From Dipteris shenzhenensis (taxonomy: Eukaryota > Polypodiophyta > Polypodiopsida > Gleicheniales): a stretch of 64,000 nucleotides of DNA. The stretch lies in NCBI GenBank assembly GCA_047967505.1, contig CM106538.1. One strand, given 5' to 3'. Every line of letters starts with the position of its first letter. Position 1 is the stretch's first letter. The notes beneath the pieces are model-generated. The model saw nothing but the letters and a program-made list of their open reading frames with translations. It was not told where the DNA came from and did not search any database. Positions 44,575 through 55,385 of the stretch are shown piece after piece. Both the position numbers and the translations under genes were made by a program.

Positions 44575-44889
44575 AGTTGGCACATCTTGGTTAACCGGAG
44601 TTAACCCTCTTGGCGTATGCCAAGTCTTGTTGACCGAAGTCAACACCTTCTGACCGTAGTCAGCTCTGTGGTTCTCTGGTTAACCGTAGTTAACCCTCTT
44701 GGTAATAAACCAAGTCTTCCCGACCGAAGTCAGGTTTACTTGACTAGAGTCAAGTATCTTTGACCGTAGTCAATCCTTTGACCATTAAAATAACTCTTTG
44801 ATCATAATTAACACATATAAAACTCTTTAATTATGATCAAATAAATGGTCAACTGTACTTTGACTTAGGATATTTACAATGTGGTGACA
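44575..44889 (-). repeat. 3' LTR fragment of Gypsy B
   Basis: 315 bp matching 51767-52081 without gaps; starts TGTCACC on the minus strand at 44889. Confidence 0.9.
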
Positions 44890-44903
44890 TCCCCTCGGCT
44901 TCT
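44890..44903 (-). other. Polypurine tract of Gypsy B
   Basis: Minus strand AGAAGCCGAGGGGA directly before the LTR start. Confidence 0.75.
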
Positions 44904-47900
44904 ATTCAGTTGACCTCAACTGAAAAGCTTCCTTGTAAACATCCAAAAGCTGTGGATGATCGGATAACATGTCTTCGTCCATCCACTTGGCATCTAATGC
45001 CGTATAATTCTTGAATTTTACAAGATACCTGTAAAACTCCTTACCCTGAGGGCCTTTGCGCACAGTATGGTACACAATCTGCTCTAGCTGAAGGACCTCC
45101 TCCAGCTCATCCACTTCTGGTGGATCCTCTGATACTGGTTCTGTAGGCTCTGGTCCCTGGAATTTCTTTAGAAGACTCACATGGAATGCATTGTGAATCC
45201 TCCAATGCTCTGGCAATTCTAACCTGTATGCAACCTCATTTATTCTTTCCGTAACCCTGAAAGGGCCATAGTATCTAGGAGATAACTTTGCATACACTTT
45301 CTGTTTGCCTTTAAACTTGCGGAGCCTAGCTTTTTCAAACTTCAAAAGTATCCAGTCCCCTTCCTTGAGATCTAACTGTCTCCTATGCTTATCTGCAACT
45401 CTTTTATGTTTCTCTTGAGACCTTTCGATTGCTGTCCGGACTTGGCTGTAAGCTGTTTGGAGGTCTCTCACAAACTGATCAGCTGCAAATATTTCATCTT
45501 TGGTCAATATAGGTGGCAAAATCACCTTCCCATATATGACCTCAAAAGGGGCTTTCCCTATAGAGCTATGTACTGTATTATTGTAAGCAAACTCTACCAA
45601 CAGTACTTTTCCTAGTCTGAACTTTGGTCACCCACGTAGCATTTCAGCATATCCAAAACTGTAGAATTTGCTACTTCACTTTGACCATCTGTCTGGGGTG
45701 GAAAGAAGAAGAAAAATTCAGATTCGTCCCCATGTTATCAAATAAAGCTCTCCAGAATAGACTGGTCATTCTGGGATCTCGATCACTAACAATGGACTTA
45801 GGCATACCATAATGCTTAAAAATCTGTACCATGAAAAACTTAGCCATATGATCTGCCTTTATGGTTTTGCGAACCGGAATGAAATGAGCTTGCTTGCTGA
45901 ATCTATCAATGATAGTCCAAATCCCATCATTCCCTGACTTTGATCTTGGCAAATCAAAAATAAAGTCCATTGTAATACTTTCCCATGGTGCCTGAGGCAC
46001 GGGAAGAGGCATAAGTAGGCCAGGTGCCTTCCGTCTATCATACTTGACTTTCTGACACGTAAGGCATTCAGTAACAAACTGATGTATATCTTTCCGCATC
46101 CCTGGCCAAAAGAAATACCTCTCTAGTGCTAAAGTGGTTGATGTAATTCCTCTGTGTCCAGCGTAGGGAGGTGCATGGCATTCCTCCAAAATCTTTTTCC
46201 TCATCTCTTGGGTGATGCATAGGCAATCATCTTTCATTAGATACCCATCTTTCAGGGAATAGTGACTGGTGGATTGCCCCTCTTGCATTTGCTGTAAAAT
46301 TTCACCAAGATCTGCATCACTAGCATATTGCTCCCTCATGCCTTCTAGGTCCTGATGATAAGCAATAGTCACATTATTGACCTGGGGTCTTTGGGACAAG
46401 GCATCTGCCACTCTGTTCCGAATTCCTGGGGTATGGACAATCTGAAAATGATACATTGACAGCATGTTTGCCCATTTCATATGCTTCTCGGAAAGCTTGG
46501 TCTGAGTCAAAAAGTACCTCAGACTTTGGTGATCTGTCTTAACAATAAAATCTGCACCCAAAAGATAGTGCTTCCATGTATGGATGGCATGAATTACAGC
46601 CAATAACTCTTTCTCATAGATTCCTAGATATCTTTCTGCATCCCGAAGTCTCCTGCTTTCGTAGGCTACTACATGACCATTCTGATGCAATGCAGCCCCA
46701 ACACATTCTCCATTAGCATCGCAATCAACATCAAAAGATTGATAAAGATCCGGGACTACAAGAATAGGCTCTGTAGTCAACTTCTCCTTGAGTGTATTGA
46801 ATGCTTTCTTCTGTGATATTCCCCATGTGAAGGCTGCATTTTTCTTAGTAAGGTCATGTAATGGAGCTGCGATATCAGCAAAATGCCTGATAAACCTTCT
46901 GTAGTAAGAGCACAGGCCTAGGAAACTTCGAACTTCATGCACAGTTTTCAGCTCTGGCCATTCCTGAATGGCACGGATCTTTGCTAGATCCATCTGTAGC
47001 CCATTCTTGGATATTATATGCCCCAGATAATGGATTTCTTCCAAGAAGAATTCACTTTTCTTGCTGTTTGCATAGAGCTGATGATTTCTTAGCTCTTTAA
47101 ACACTATAGCAAAATGTTTCCTGTGCTCTTCCTCTGTCTTTGAAAAGACTAGGATATCATCAAAAAAAGTACACGTGAAATGCCTGTACTTTCGCAAGAT
47201 GCGATCCATCATTCTATTGAATGTGGCTGGAGCATTTGTCAACCCAAAAGGCATCACTAAGTATTCATACAACCCGAATGTAGTGCGGAACGCTGTCTTG
47301 TGCACATCCTAACGCTGTATCCTCACTTGGTGATAGCCACTCTTTAAGTCTATCCTGCTGAAAACTGAAGCTCCATTTAACTGATCCAGCACATCATCAA
47401 TGCGCGGAATAGGGAATCTATTCTTGATGGTCATTTTGTTCAGTGCGCGATAATCGACGCACATACGGAATGAACCATCTTTCTTTTGTACTAGCAGTAC
47501 AGGGGAACAAAAAGGAGACGAGCTGGGCTGAATCAATCCTTTGGACAGCAAGTCCTGTACCTGAGCCATAATCTCCTCTCTCTGAGTCGCACTTATAAGG
47601 TGGTCTGTTTGGTGGCTCACTACCAGGCATTAACTCTATCTGATGATCTTCTGGTCTCTCTGGGGGTAACTCCCCTGGCAAAGCATCGAAAAAGCAATTT
47701 TTAAAGTTTACAAGAAACTGAAACTTATCTTTGTCTGCATCATTCATTTCAGCATGCATATCATTCTCTTTTTCTTTTACAAAAACCATATACGCAGAAA
47801 TTGCAGACTTTATTGCTTTACCACATGTAACATCAGATACAATGGGGATAGTGTCCCCTTTATTCCTCGCAACTAAACGCTGATTTTTCCCCCTATGCAC

Positions 47901-48100
47901 AAACTCCAGCACTCTTTCAGGAAGAGTCAACTTCATTGCCTTGCAATGAAACCAAGGCATTCCCAAGACTACATCATGATGTTTCAGTGGAGAAATGAAG
48001 AAGTCTTCCTGATCCACATAACTCTGAACATGAAGACGAAGCTTCCCTATCAAGGGAGTGACTGGCACAGGATTCCCACAGAACATCTGATCGGCATCTA
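44902..48100 (-). pseudogene. Pol of Gypsy B
   Basis: Protease LFDPGATDNFISEDLALRLG (DPG in place of D-S/T-G). RT begins near 47620 in a different frame from protease: [34 protein letters not shown] at 47306-47308, then [11 protein letters not shown]. RNase H: DANGECVGAALHQ, TDHQSLRYF, VADALSQR intact. Integrase: CHAPPYAGHRGI, CLTCQ, MDFIFDLP, DRFSKQAHFIPV, SDRDPRM; near 45700 the frame is lost in the HPQTDG block and resumes at VEFAYNNTVHSS. The C terminus (HIVYHTVRKG-like, YRYLVKFKNYTALDAKWMDE) resembles a chromodomain. Most catalytic residues are kept, so only a few lesions separate it from a full reading frame. Confidence 0.9.
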
Positions 48101-49544
48101 AAGCCCTGCCCAACTTCTCCGTCTTTATTCCCAGCCTCAGGGCTAGGTCCTCTGATATGAAATTATCAGTAGCCCCTGGATCAAATAAAATCAGTGCTTG
48201 CTGGTCTCTAACTTTTCCCCAAGATAGCAACAATTCTCGTTCCTCTGGGTTTGAAACATGACCCAGTATGTCAGGAATTCCTCCAGCCATTGGCTTTTGC
48301 GGTCCTCGTGGCTTCTCTGCCTCTTTTCCCTTCGAAGTTGAAGGCTTTTCTGGGCACTGGGCAGCCACATGCCCCTCTTTGCCGCACTTGAAGCATTTTC
48401 CATCTCTACGGAATTCAGCTATCTGTTCAGGGGTGAATAGAGATTTGCCTTTATAAGCCTTTGAAAACTGAGTACCCCTCGGCTTTTGAGGTTGAAACCC
48501 TTTCTTTTCAACCTTGGGGTACTCTTTTTTTTCTAATTTTGAAAAATCAGTTTTCTTTCTATCAGCACGTCCTGCATGCAAGGATAGCACTGTGGATGGA
48601 TATTGTAACGGCACAAGACTAGCTACTGAAGCTGAATGCATAAGGTCTTGAATGTTCTTTGCCCCCAAAGCATTCACTACTGCCTGAATTCTTGGAGTGA
48701 GACCTGCTCTGTACTTTCTCATTTGGGTCCCTTTGGAGATCTTTTTGAAAGGTGCAACCTGCAAATAAGCATCCCAAAACTTTTGGTTGTACACATCCAC
48801 TGTATCTCCTGCATCCATATGCAAACTGTCCCAATCTTGAAGAACATGGTCTCTAAACTATTTAGGCATAAACTGCTGGTAGAAGGCTTTCTTGAAGTCC
48901 TTCCACTTCTTTGGGGCTGACTCATCTATGGTCTGTGCACTCCACCATGCACTAGCTGTTGCTGTCAAGTGCAAACTGACCATTCTTAGCTTGGAGGATT
49001 CTGAAAACTTTTCTGTGCCGAATGCAGCATCAAACTGCCTAATGAACTGCAATGCTTTGTCTGTATGACCATACTGTCCATTGTAGGTCATAAACTTGAC
49101 AGATTTACCTCCCTCTTTGAATTCCTTGGTCTCTCTGGAAGACTTTCTCTTCCTAGACTTCTTGTGTTTCCTTCTTTTCCTGGATGGTTTATCTGATAAG
49201 AAAGAAGAAGATACAGAAGTCGAACTCGAGGTAGACGGTGATGGACTAGGAGATCAGTGATGATGCCTCGATCTCTTCCTGCTATGAGACCGTCCCCTAT
49301 GAGATCTCTCTTTCTCTGGCTGTACACGGGAGTGTGCCTCTGGCATTGGCACGTCATATACTGCATTAGGTATAGCTTCTGCTTGAAACAAATGCTGAGC
49401 CCTTGGATCCTTTTTGAGATTTTCCATCTCTTGTATACGAGTGCGTACCATCTGTTCAAATTCTTGTTGAGTTTGTTGCACACTTCTCTGATTTGGATGC
49501 ACATCCCTACCTTGTGAATCCCACTGGATAGGTGATTGAGCCAT
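48101..49544 (-). pseudogene. Gag of Gypsy B
   Basis: Starts MAQSPIQWDSQGRDV at 49544, basic Arg/Ser-rich region (SHRGRSHSRKRSRHHH), stop and frameshift near 49254-49100, then capsid-type YNGQYGHTDKALQFIRQF, ASAWWSAQTIDES, FYQQFMPK, a further stop, VYNQKFWDAYLQVAPFKK and the knuckle CFKCGKEGHVAAQC. Runs on into protease. Confidence 0.85.
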
Positions 49545-49849
49545 CTTCTTACAACTTGTCTGAGATCTACAAGTTTCTCACACACACTATGTATGCAACT
49601 GATTCACGCTGCCTTTGCTTTTCAGAAAGAAAGTACCTCAACAAGAGGTGTCTTGCATTCACAATCTATGCCAGTACTGGCTGTAAATTCAAGGCATGTA
49701 CCCACACAGTTGCCAAAGCATCAACAACTATATTGCCCCTTTTCTGGCTACTGCAAATGACTTCAAAAAGCATCTGTTTTTCCCTCTTTTCACTGCTCAA
49801 AGGCATGCATACTCTTTTTCTGCAAATCTCTGTTTTCTCTGCTTTTCTG

Positions 49850-50165
49850 CTGCTTTTCTGACAGTAAAAGTCTGCTCTCTCTGTTTTCTCTGTTTTCTCT
49901 GTTTTTCTGCTGCTTTTCTGACAGTAAAAGTCTGACTGGCAGGTGAAATCTGCTAGCAGAAACAGTCTCTGCAACTGTCCTTTTTTTTTTTTTTGGTGGA
50001 AAGAACAGTAACCAGATGGAGTAACTGGCTAGTTACTCTAACCAGACTGACTGGTTCTGGTCTGGTTAGTCTGCAACTAGACTAACTGGACTGGTCACAG
50101 TATAGTTACAGTAACCAGACTGGTCTGGTTGGGTCAACTAACTGGACCTCTAACCAGTCCACTAA
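49850..50165. repeat. Short direct repeats in the leader of Gypsy B
   Basis: A block ending CTGCTGCTTTTCTGACAGTAAAAGTCTG-like occurs twice (about 49847-49874 and 49907-49934), and 50010-50165 is an array of AACCAGACTGACTGG/GTCTGGTTAG variants forming alternating inverted repeats. A T16 run lies at 49980-49994. Confidence 0.6.
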
Positions 50166-50204
50166 CCAAGGTTAGGCTAGATAAACCCAGGGTCTGCCAC
50201 ATCA

Positions 50205-50485
50205 GCTACCTGATCTGGCTGCCACATGTACTGCCACGTCAGCACCCCTCAGGCCTGCATGCCACGTCAGCAACTTGTCAAGACCTCTGCCACATGGGCG
50301 CCACGTCAGCTCGCACATGTGGCCGCCACGTCACCTGTGTGCCACGTGTGAGCACCACGTCAGCTCTGTGCACTGTCTGCCACGTGTCAGATCTGCTGAG
50401 CTGTCTGCCACGTCATCTGCTGCTTGGCTGCCACACCAATGCCTGTGCAAGCCACGTGTACTCCTAGCTGGCACCCTGGCCACGT
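50205..50485 (-). promoter_or_regulatory. Cluster of CCACGTCA/TGACGTGG motifs
   Basis: At least eight CCACGTCA words plus several CCACGTGT/CCACATG variants in about 280 bp. On the element strand these are TGACGTGG, the core recognised by plant bZIP factors, including those of the ER-stress response. They lie in the leader downstream of the 5' LTR of Gypsy B. Confidence 0.55.
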
Positions 50486-51050
50486 CAGCAACAGCCAAAG
50501 GTTTCAGACCTTGGCAGCGTCGCACCGGCACCCTGCGTAAGGAAATGGTCGACGGAGCATACGAACCTCGTCGCTACTCGTCACGCGAACGCCATGCTAC
50601 ACTACGTCCTGCGTGGGGACCATGTGTGCCCGCGTGACAGCATCAGTAACCCCTCCTAGCCCTCCGCCCTGAGCGTCAAAAGCAATCGTCTGCTCCTCGT
50701 CTGCATACGATGCCTATCGTATCAGTTATCGCCGGCGTATTCTCCTTCCTCTGCTATCATCGGACCTATGGCAGTGGAGCTCATTTGCGCTATCAATAGC
50801 CACATCGTCGTCTGTTCGCTACTTGCATCAACTTCCAGACAGATAACTTTGTTGGCAGCTCTACACCAGCATGACGGAATTCATACACTATAACTTTAAT
50901 CTTCCGTATGATGCCGCCCGCCTTAGATTCTCACGTGCTAGTGATCAACACTACACCTTCTTACGCTATGCCGTCACTTTTCTGCGCCAAAGCCTGCACT
51001 CTTCAACCTTACTTGGATCGTCACTTCCTAGGAAGGAAATGAGACCTTAC

Positions 51051-51062
51051 GCTCTGATACCA
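51051..51062 (-). other. Primer-binding site of Gypsy B
   Basis: Minus strand TGGTATCAGAGC, one base from the LTR end at 51064. Confidence 0.9.
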
Positions 51063-51063
51063 A

Positions 51064-52081
51064 TGAAATACATCTCGCTCTTCTGAGAGACAGCAATTAC
51101 TCTTTGATTCACTACGAACCTCCTTCGTAAAAGACAGCAAGCACACTTCCCTTTTTGCTCTCCCTCTCTCTCTCTCTCAACAGAGACACTAGGGCCAACA
51201 TGTCGGGCTGGACCCCCCCGAAGGTATTTTATTACTTGAGGAGAATCTGTTACAAAAGTTCAGCGTAGAGCTGTCTGATACACACTCTCATCCAAAAACG
51301 TGAAAATCCCTTCATTACAAGAGCTTCAAGCTCATTTCAAATTGGCAACATGCCACTTGTCTAAAATCTAGACTAAGTCCTATTACATGCCACTAAGGGC
51401 CATTCTGGAGTCTTCAAAGCACTTGGTCACATGAACCGCCTCCTAGATGCTTGTTAGGCTCCCGTAGCGCTTAGGAAAAATAACTCTTCCTAGTACCTGC
51501 AACAATTAATTAAAGCGCACCACCATGGCACCCATTAATTGTTAGCGCTTTGCATGCAAATAACACACTGTGGACTAATTCTAGTCACGGTGGGTGTCCC
51601 CACTAAATACATGTGCACACCTAAACAAATATAAAAATATATATTTATTCTCTTGTTGACCGGAGTCAACACTCTTGATTATAATTAAGGAGCTTTGACC
51701 AAGGGTCGAGGCGCCTTAATTATAGCCAAGTCTCTCCAACCGAAGTTGGCATAACTCTCCAACCGAAGTTGGCACATCTTGGTTAACCGGAGTTAACCCT
51801 CTTGGCGTATGCCAAGTCTTGTTGACCGAAGTCAACACTCTCTGACCGTAGTCAGCTCTGTGGTTCTCTGGTTAACCGTAGTTAACCCTCTTGGTAATAA
51901 ACCAAGTCTTCCCGATCGAAGTCAGGTTTACTTGACTAGAGTCAAGTATCTTTGACCGTAGTCAATCCTTTGACCATTAAAACAACTCTTTGACCATAAT
52001 TAACACATATAAAACTCTTTAATTATGATCAAATAAATGGTCAACTGTACTTTGACTTAGGATATTTACATTGTAGTGACA
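51064..52081 (-). repeat. 5' LTR of Gypsy B
   Basis: 1,018 bp; minus strand begins TGTCAC and ends TTTCA. The half near the start (51653-51966) is a chain of short dyad repeats described separately. Confidence 0.88.
51653..51970. repeat. Array of covarying hairpin-forming dyads in the LTR
   Basis: About ten inverted repeats share the form stem-CGNA-stem: GTTGAC-CGGA-GTCAAC, CCAAC-CGAA-GTTGG (twice), GGTTAAC-CGGA-GTTAACC, GTTGAC-CGAA-GTCAAC, CTGAC-CGTA-GTCAG, GGTTAAC-CGTA-GTTAACC, CTTGAC-TAGA-GTCAAG, TTGAC-CGTA-GTCAA. Stems differ but stay complementary. CTTGGC-GTAT-GCCAAG and CTTGG-TAATAAA-CCAAG lie between them. Much of the array is also in the 3' LTR fragment (44581-44780). Confidence 0.8.
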
Positions 52082-53447
52082 TAAAAACAACACCAAGAAA
52101 CCATTGTGCGGCAACAAATTTTATATAACAAAATGCAGGTGCACCCAGAAACATCGACCAACAATGACACAAGCAACCTCGCCGCCACAAGCTCTGGAGG
52201 GACAATAGAATCCGCAAGCAGATTTGACCTTGCAAATGAGATGAACAGAAACAAGAGAAAGGAGGACCTTCAAATCCACCGACACCACCATGAAACAAAT
52301 TTGCCAAACGAAACTTACTACATGCTTTTCAAAAGAATGAATGCTAGCCAACGCCTGATCGTAGAAGACATTATGCTCAAAAAAAGAACACAACCACACA
52401 AACCGTTTTGGTTGTTTATCTCCCGGAACGCAAGCACTGGCAAGACGTTCGTAGCGCAGGTAATCACAGAGGCACTTCGACATCATTACTGACACAGACA
52501 AACATAGGACGTCGACCTCCCCAAAGCGCTATTATTGGCATACACAGGGAAAGCAGCCCGAACAATTGGCGGAAGCACAATGCATGCAGCACTCCATCTG
52601 CCGCTGGTAACAAGCACATACACGTGCCTTTCATCGGAAAAACTGCAAGCCTTGGCTGCGCAATACAAAGACGTGGGACTAATAATGATAGACAAAGTTT
52701 CCCTCCTCGGTCTGAACACTTTCCTAGCGGCAGATATGCGCATGCGAGAAATAAAACACAATCACGACGAACCCCTGTGCTGAGGTGGCAGAAGTGGTCA
52801 CATGAAGTGACTGTGGAGCACTGTGAGTGCCCTCAGAGGTCCAAGACAATAGCAAGAAAGCACATGACACAAGGGAAAGAGGCTGCAGCAAGACAATAGC
52901 AATACCGGACGACCCCAGGAAAACCTCCGGGCTCCACTCCGAACTACGACTGAAGCCAAGCATGATTATCGAAGTGTGCTCCGGCAACCTCGACATACAA
53001 GATGGGATTGTCAACGGCGCAGACGGTGTATTCAAAGACTCGACCATCAACACAAAACCTTTCCTCATATGGGTTGAATTTAATGACAACAAGGCATGGA
53101 CGAAAGCTCACTACGAAAATAGGCGCTTTTACGATGCAGGGAGGCTTGCGACATGGACACCGATCCAGCAAATCAGCCATGAGTTCCAGATAGGCAGCAA
53201 CGAACAAAACACAATGACAAGGATGCAACTCCCCATCCAACCAGCTGCTGGAAGAACCATCCACCGTCTGCAAGGACTAACCATGGACGCTGTCGCGTTC
53301 GATCCCGCTGGGGTAAAAACACATGGCCTAATATACACAGCTCTTTCTCGAGTCCGGGATCCAACCAACCTTTACTTGCTCTCCAAACTGCAAAGTAAGC
53401 AAATCAAAGTGGATCCAGCAATCCTCCAAGAATTAAAACGATTGTGA
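52082..53447 (+). pseudogene. PIF1-like helicase half of Helitron RepHel
   Basis: 52106-52492: YYMLFKRMNASQRLIVEDIM and Walker A SRNASTGKTF (usually GxAGTGKTF). After a frameshift 52535-52783: AYTGKAARTIGGSTMHAAL and LIMIDKVSLLG, where the Walker B is IDK instead of IDE. Then a stop; the middle of the helicase is shortened; 52827-53447 has the C-terminal motifs LKPSMIIEV, DGIVNGADGVF, GRTIHRLQGLTMDAVAF and HGLIYTALSRVRDPTNLYLL. The family unwinds DNA during Helitron movement. The Walker B change and frame breaks should abolish activity. It ends 33 bases before the Gypsy C insertion. Confidence 0.85.
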
Positions 53448-53475
53448 GAACACTCCACTCGGACGTTCGACCAAG

Positions 53476-53480
53476 TGGAC
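53476..53480. repeat. Gypsy C target-site duplication, left (TGGAC)
   Basis: TGGAC here and at 62058-62062. Confidence 0.88.
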
Positions 53481-54025
53481 TGTGAAAAACCAGACTTTTC
53501 GAGAATGCAAATGTGTGCAATGCATGCAGAATTTGAATGCCAATTGGCCCTCCAATGGGGAAAAGCGCCCTCGTGAGAGTACTTGTTTCTATTTTTACCT
53601 ACATGCAAGGTGGGAGAGAGATGGCGCATGAATGCAATGTGGTAGAGAGAATGCTACGTGAGATTCACAACCCTTTCATTAATGTCCCTTGAGATTACTC
53701 AAGTTCCATCTTCCCATTTACACCTACCCTTATCCTAAGACCCATGCAGCTACCATTCAATGCACTCTAAATGCATCCTTTCCCTTTCCTATTGCCCCTA
53801 GGACCTAGACACATGTGTGCACATCTTTATTACAATCATTGGCCAATGTTACATAGTTTTGGCAGTACTATTTACACCACTTTTACATAGTTTTGGCGGT
53901 ACTATTTACACCGCTTGATCGATCATAAATACAAACATATAACCGCACCATCAAATTGGCGCCTAACAATAATAAGGTTCTAATGACTATCAATTAACTA
54001 AATAATCATTTCTCTTGTCATGACA
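53481..54025 (-). repeat. 3' LTR of Gypsy C
   Basis: 545 bp, plus strand TGTGAAAAAC to GTCATGACA. Cont. Confidence 0.88.
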
Positions 54026-54036
54026 CTCCCTCCTGC
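54026..54036 (-). other. Polypurine tract of Gypsy C
   Basis: Minus strand GCAGGAGGGAG immediately before the LTR. Confidence 0.75.
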
Positions 54037-55385
54037 TTGAATGAGCAGAAGTCCTCTTCTGGATATTGCTTGTCTCTTCCCCTTACGTGCACTTTCTCTT
54101 GTTACTTCTACAATTGCATCGCCTCTTTATAATCTGCTAGTATCTGTGGAAAATCTATAAAGAACTCTTCTTCCATCCATTGTGCATCACTAGCTGGCTG
54201 GTTTTTAAACTTCAGTAAATACATATATCTCTTCTTTCCACGAGTACTCTTCTCTTTATGGTACACGATATGTTCCAAAGTAAGACCTTCAGTCCCATCT
54301 TCAGTCCCATCTTCAAGTTTAGGTTCTTATTGATGCTGAGTATCCAAAAACGCAGAAGTATCACCATGGTATCTCTTCAAATTGCTCACATGAAAGATAT
54401 TCTTCATACGCCAGTGGGCTGGTAATTTCAGCTCATACGCTCTAGATCCTTCTTCTGGATAAAAAGTTGCTGAAATCTGAAATGGACCATAAAACTTCGG
54501 TGCTAACTTGACATGTTTTGTACTTCCTCTCATTGACTTGATTCTTCTTTTATCAATCTTCAGTAAAACCCAATCATCCTCCTTGTAATAAACTTCTTTT
54601 CTTTTTTTATTGGCTGCCTTGGATTGTTGAATCTGGGCCTTCTTAATATGTTCTTTTACCTGCTCAATAACCTGTGACATATCCTCAGCAAACTGGTCAG
54701 CAACAAAAATTCGCTCCCCCAAGTGTGTTATTGGAGTAGGTAAACATTGCCCATAGATGATTTCAAATGGGGCTTTCTTGGTGGAAGTATGTACAATGTT
54801 ATTATAAGCAAACTCTAACATGGGTAAGAACTCTGGCCACCTTCTAGGTTGGTCATGGACATGAGCTCGAAGTACAGTAATTATGGTTTGATTGGCATTC
54901 TCACTTTGTCCATCTCCTTGAGGATGGAAGGCTGTAGTAAATTTCAGTTTGGTTCCGAGATTCTCTAATAGGGCTGTCCAAAAGTTGCTAATAAAACAGT
55001 CATCATTATCAGATACAATAGATTTTGGTAACCCATGTAACCTAAAGGGAAACAGGAGCAGACAACTCCTTTTTATAGGGAATAAAATAAGCTTGTTTAC
55101 TTAGCCTATCTATAACAGTGAGAATCTACTCAAACTGACCAACCTTGGGGAAACTTGACACAAAATCCATTGTAATGTGTTCCCACCTTTCCGAGGGAAT
55201 AGGCAAAGGCTGCAAAAGACCAGCAGTCTTACTTGTGTCAGATTTAATGCGTTGACATACGTCACATTGTTGAACAAAGGTCGAAACTACTGGAAACTTC
55301 ATTGCGAAGTATAGGCCAATGGAAATATCTCTCAATATTGTCAATGGTCCCTCTAATGCCTCTATGTCCAGAATATGGACTAGCA

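Larger units (their letters stand above)
44575..52081 (-). mobile_element. Ty3/Gypsy element B, 3' LTR truncated
   Basis: 7.5-kb minus-strand element in the Helitron RepHel gene: 5' LTR at right (51064-52081), primer site, long leader with repeats, gag, pol, polypurine tract, 3' LTR fragment at left. Only 315 of about 1,018 LTR bases remain at the left end. No target-site repeat is visible, and RepHel residues expected between Rep and helicase are missing, so a deletion through the left junction is likely. A gag fragment of the same family is at 27345-27776. Confidence 0.9.

Noticed and set aside
50129-50637. Plus-strand ORFs in the leader of Gypsy B
   Set aside because: They translate the CCACGTCA repeat cluster and have no recognisable domain.
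51653-51970. CRISPR-like or satellite array
   Set aside because: Units are short dyads of varied sequence within an LTR, not constant repeats with unique spacers, and the genome is eukaryotic.
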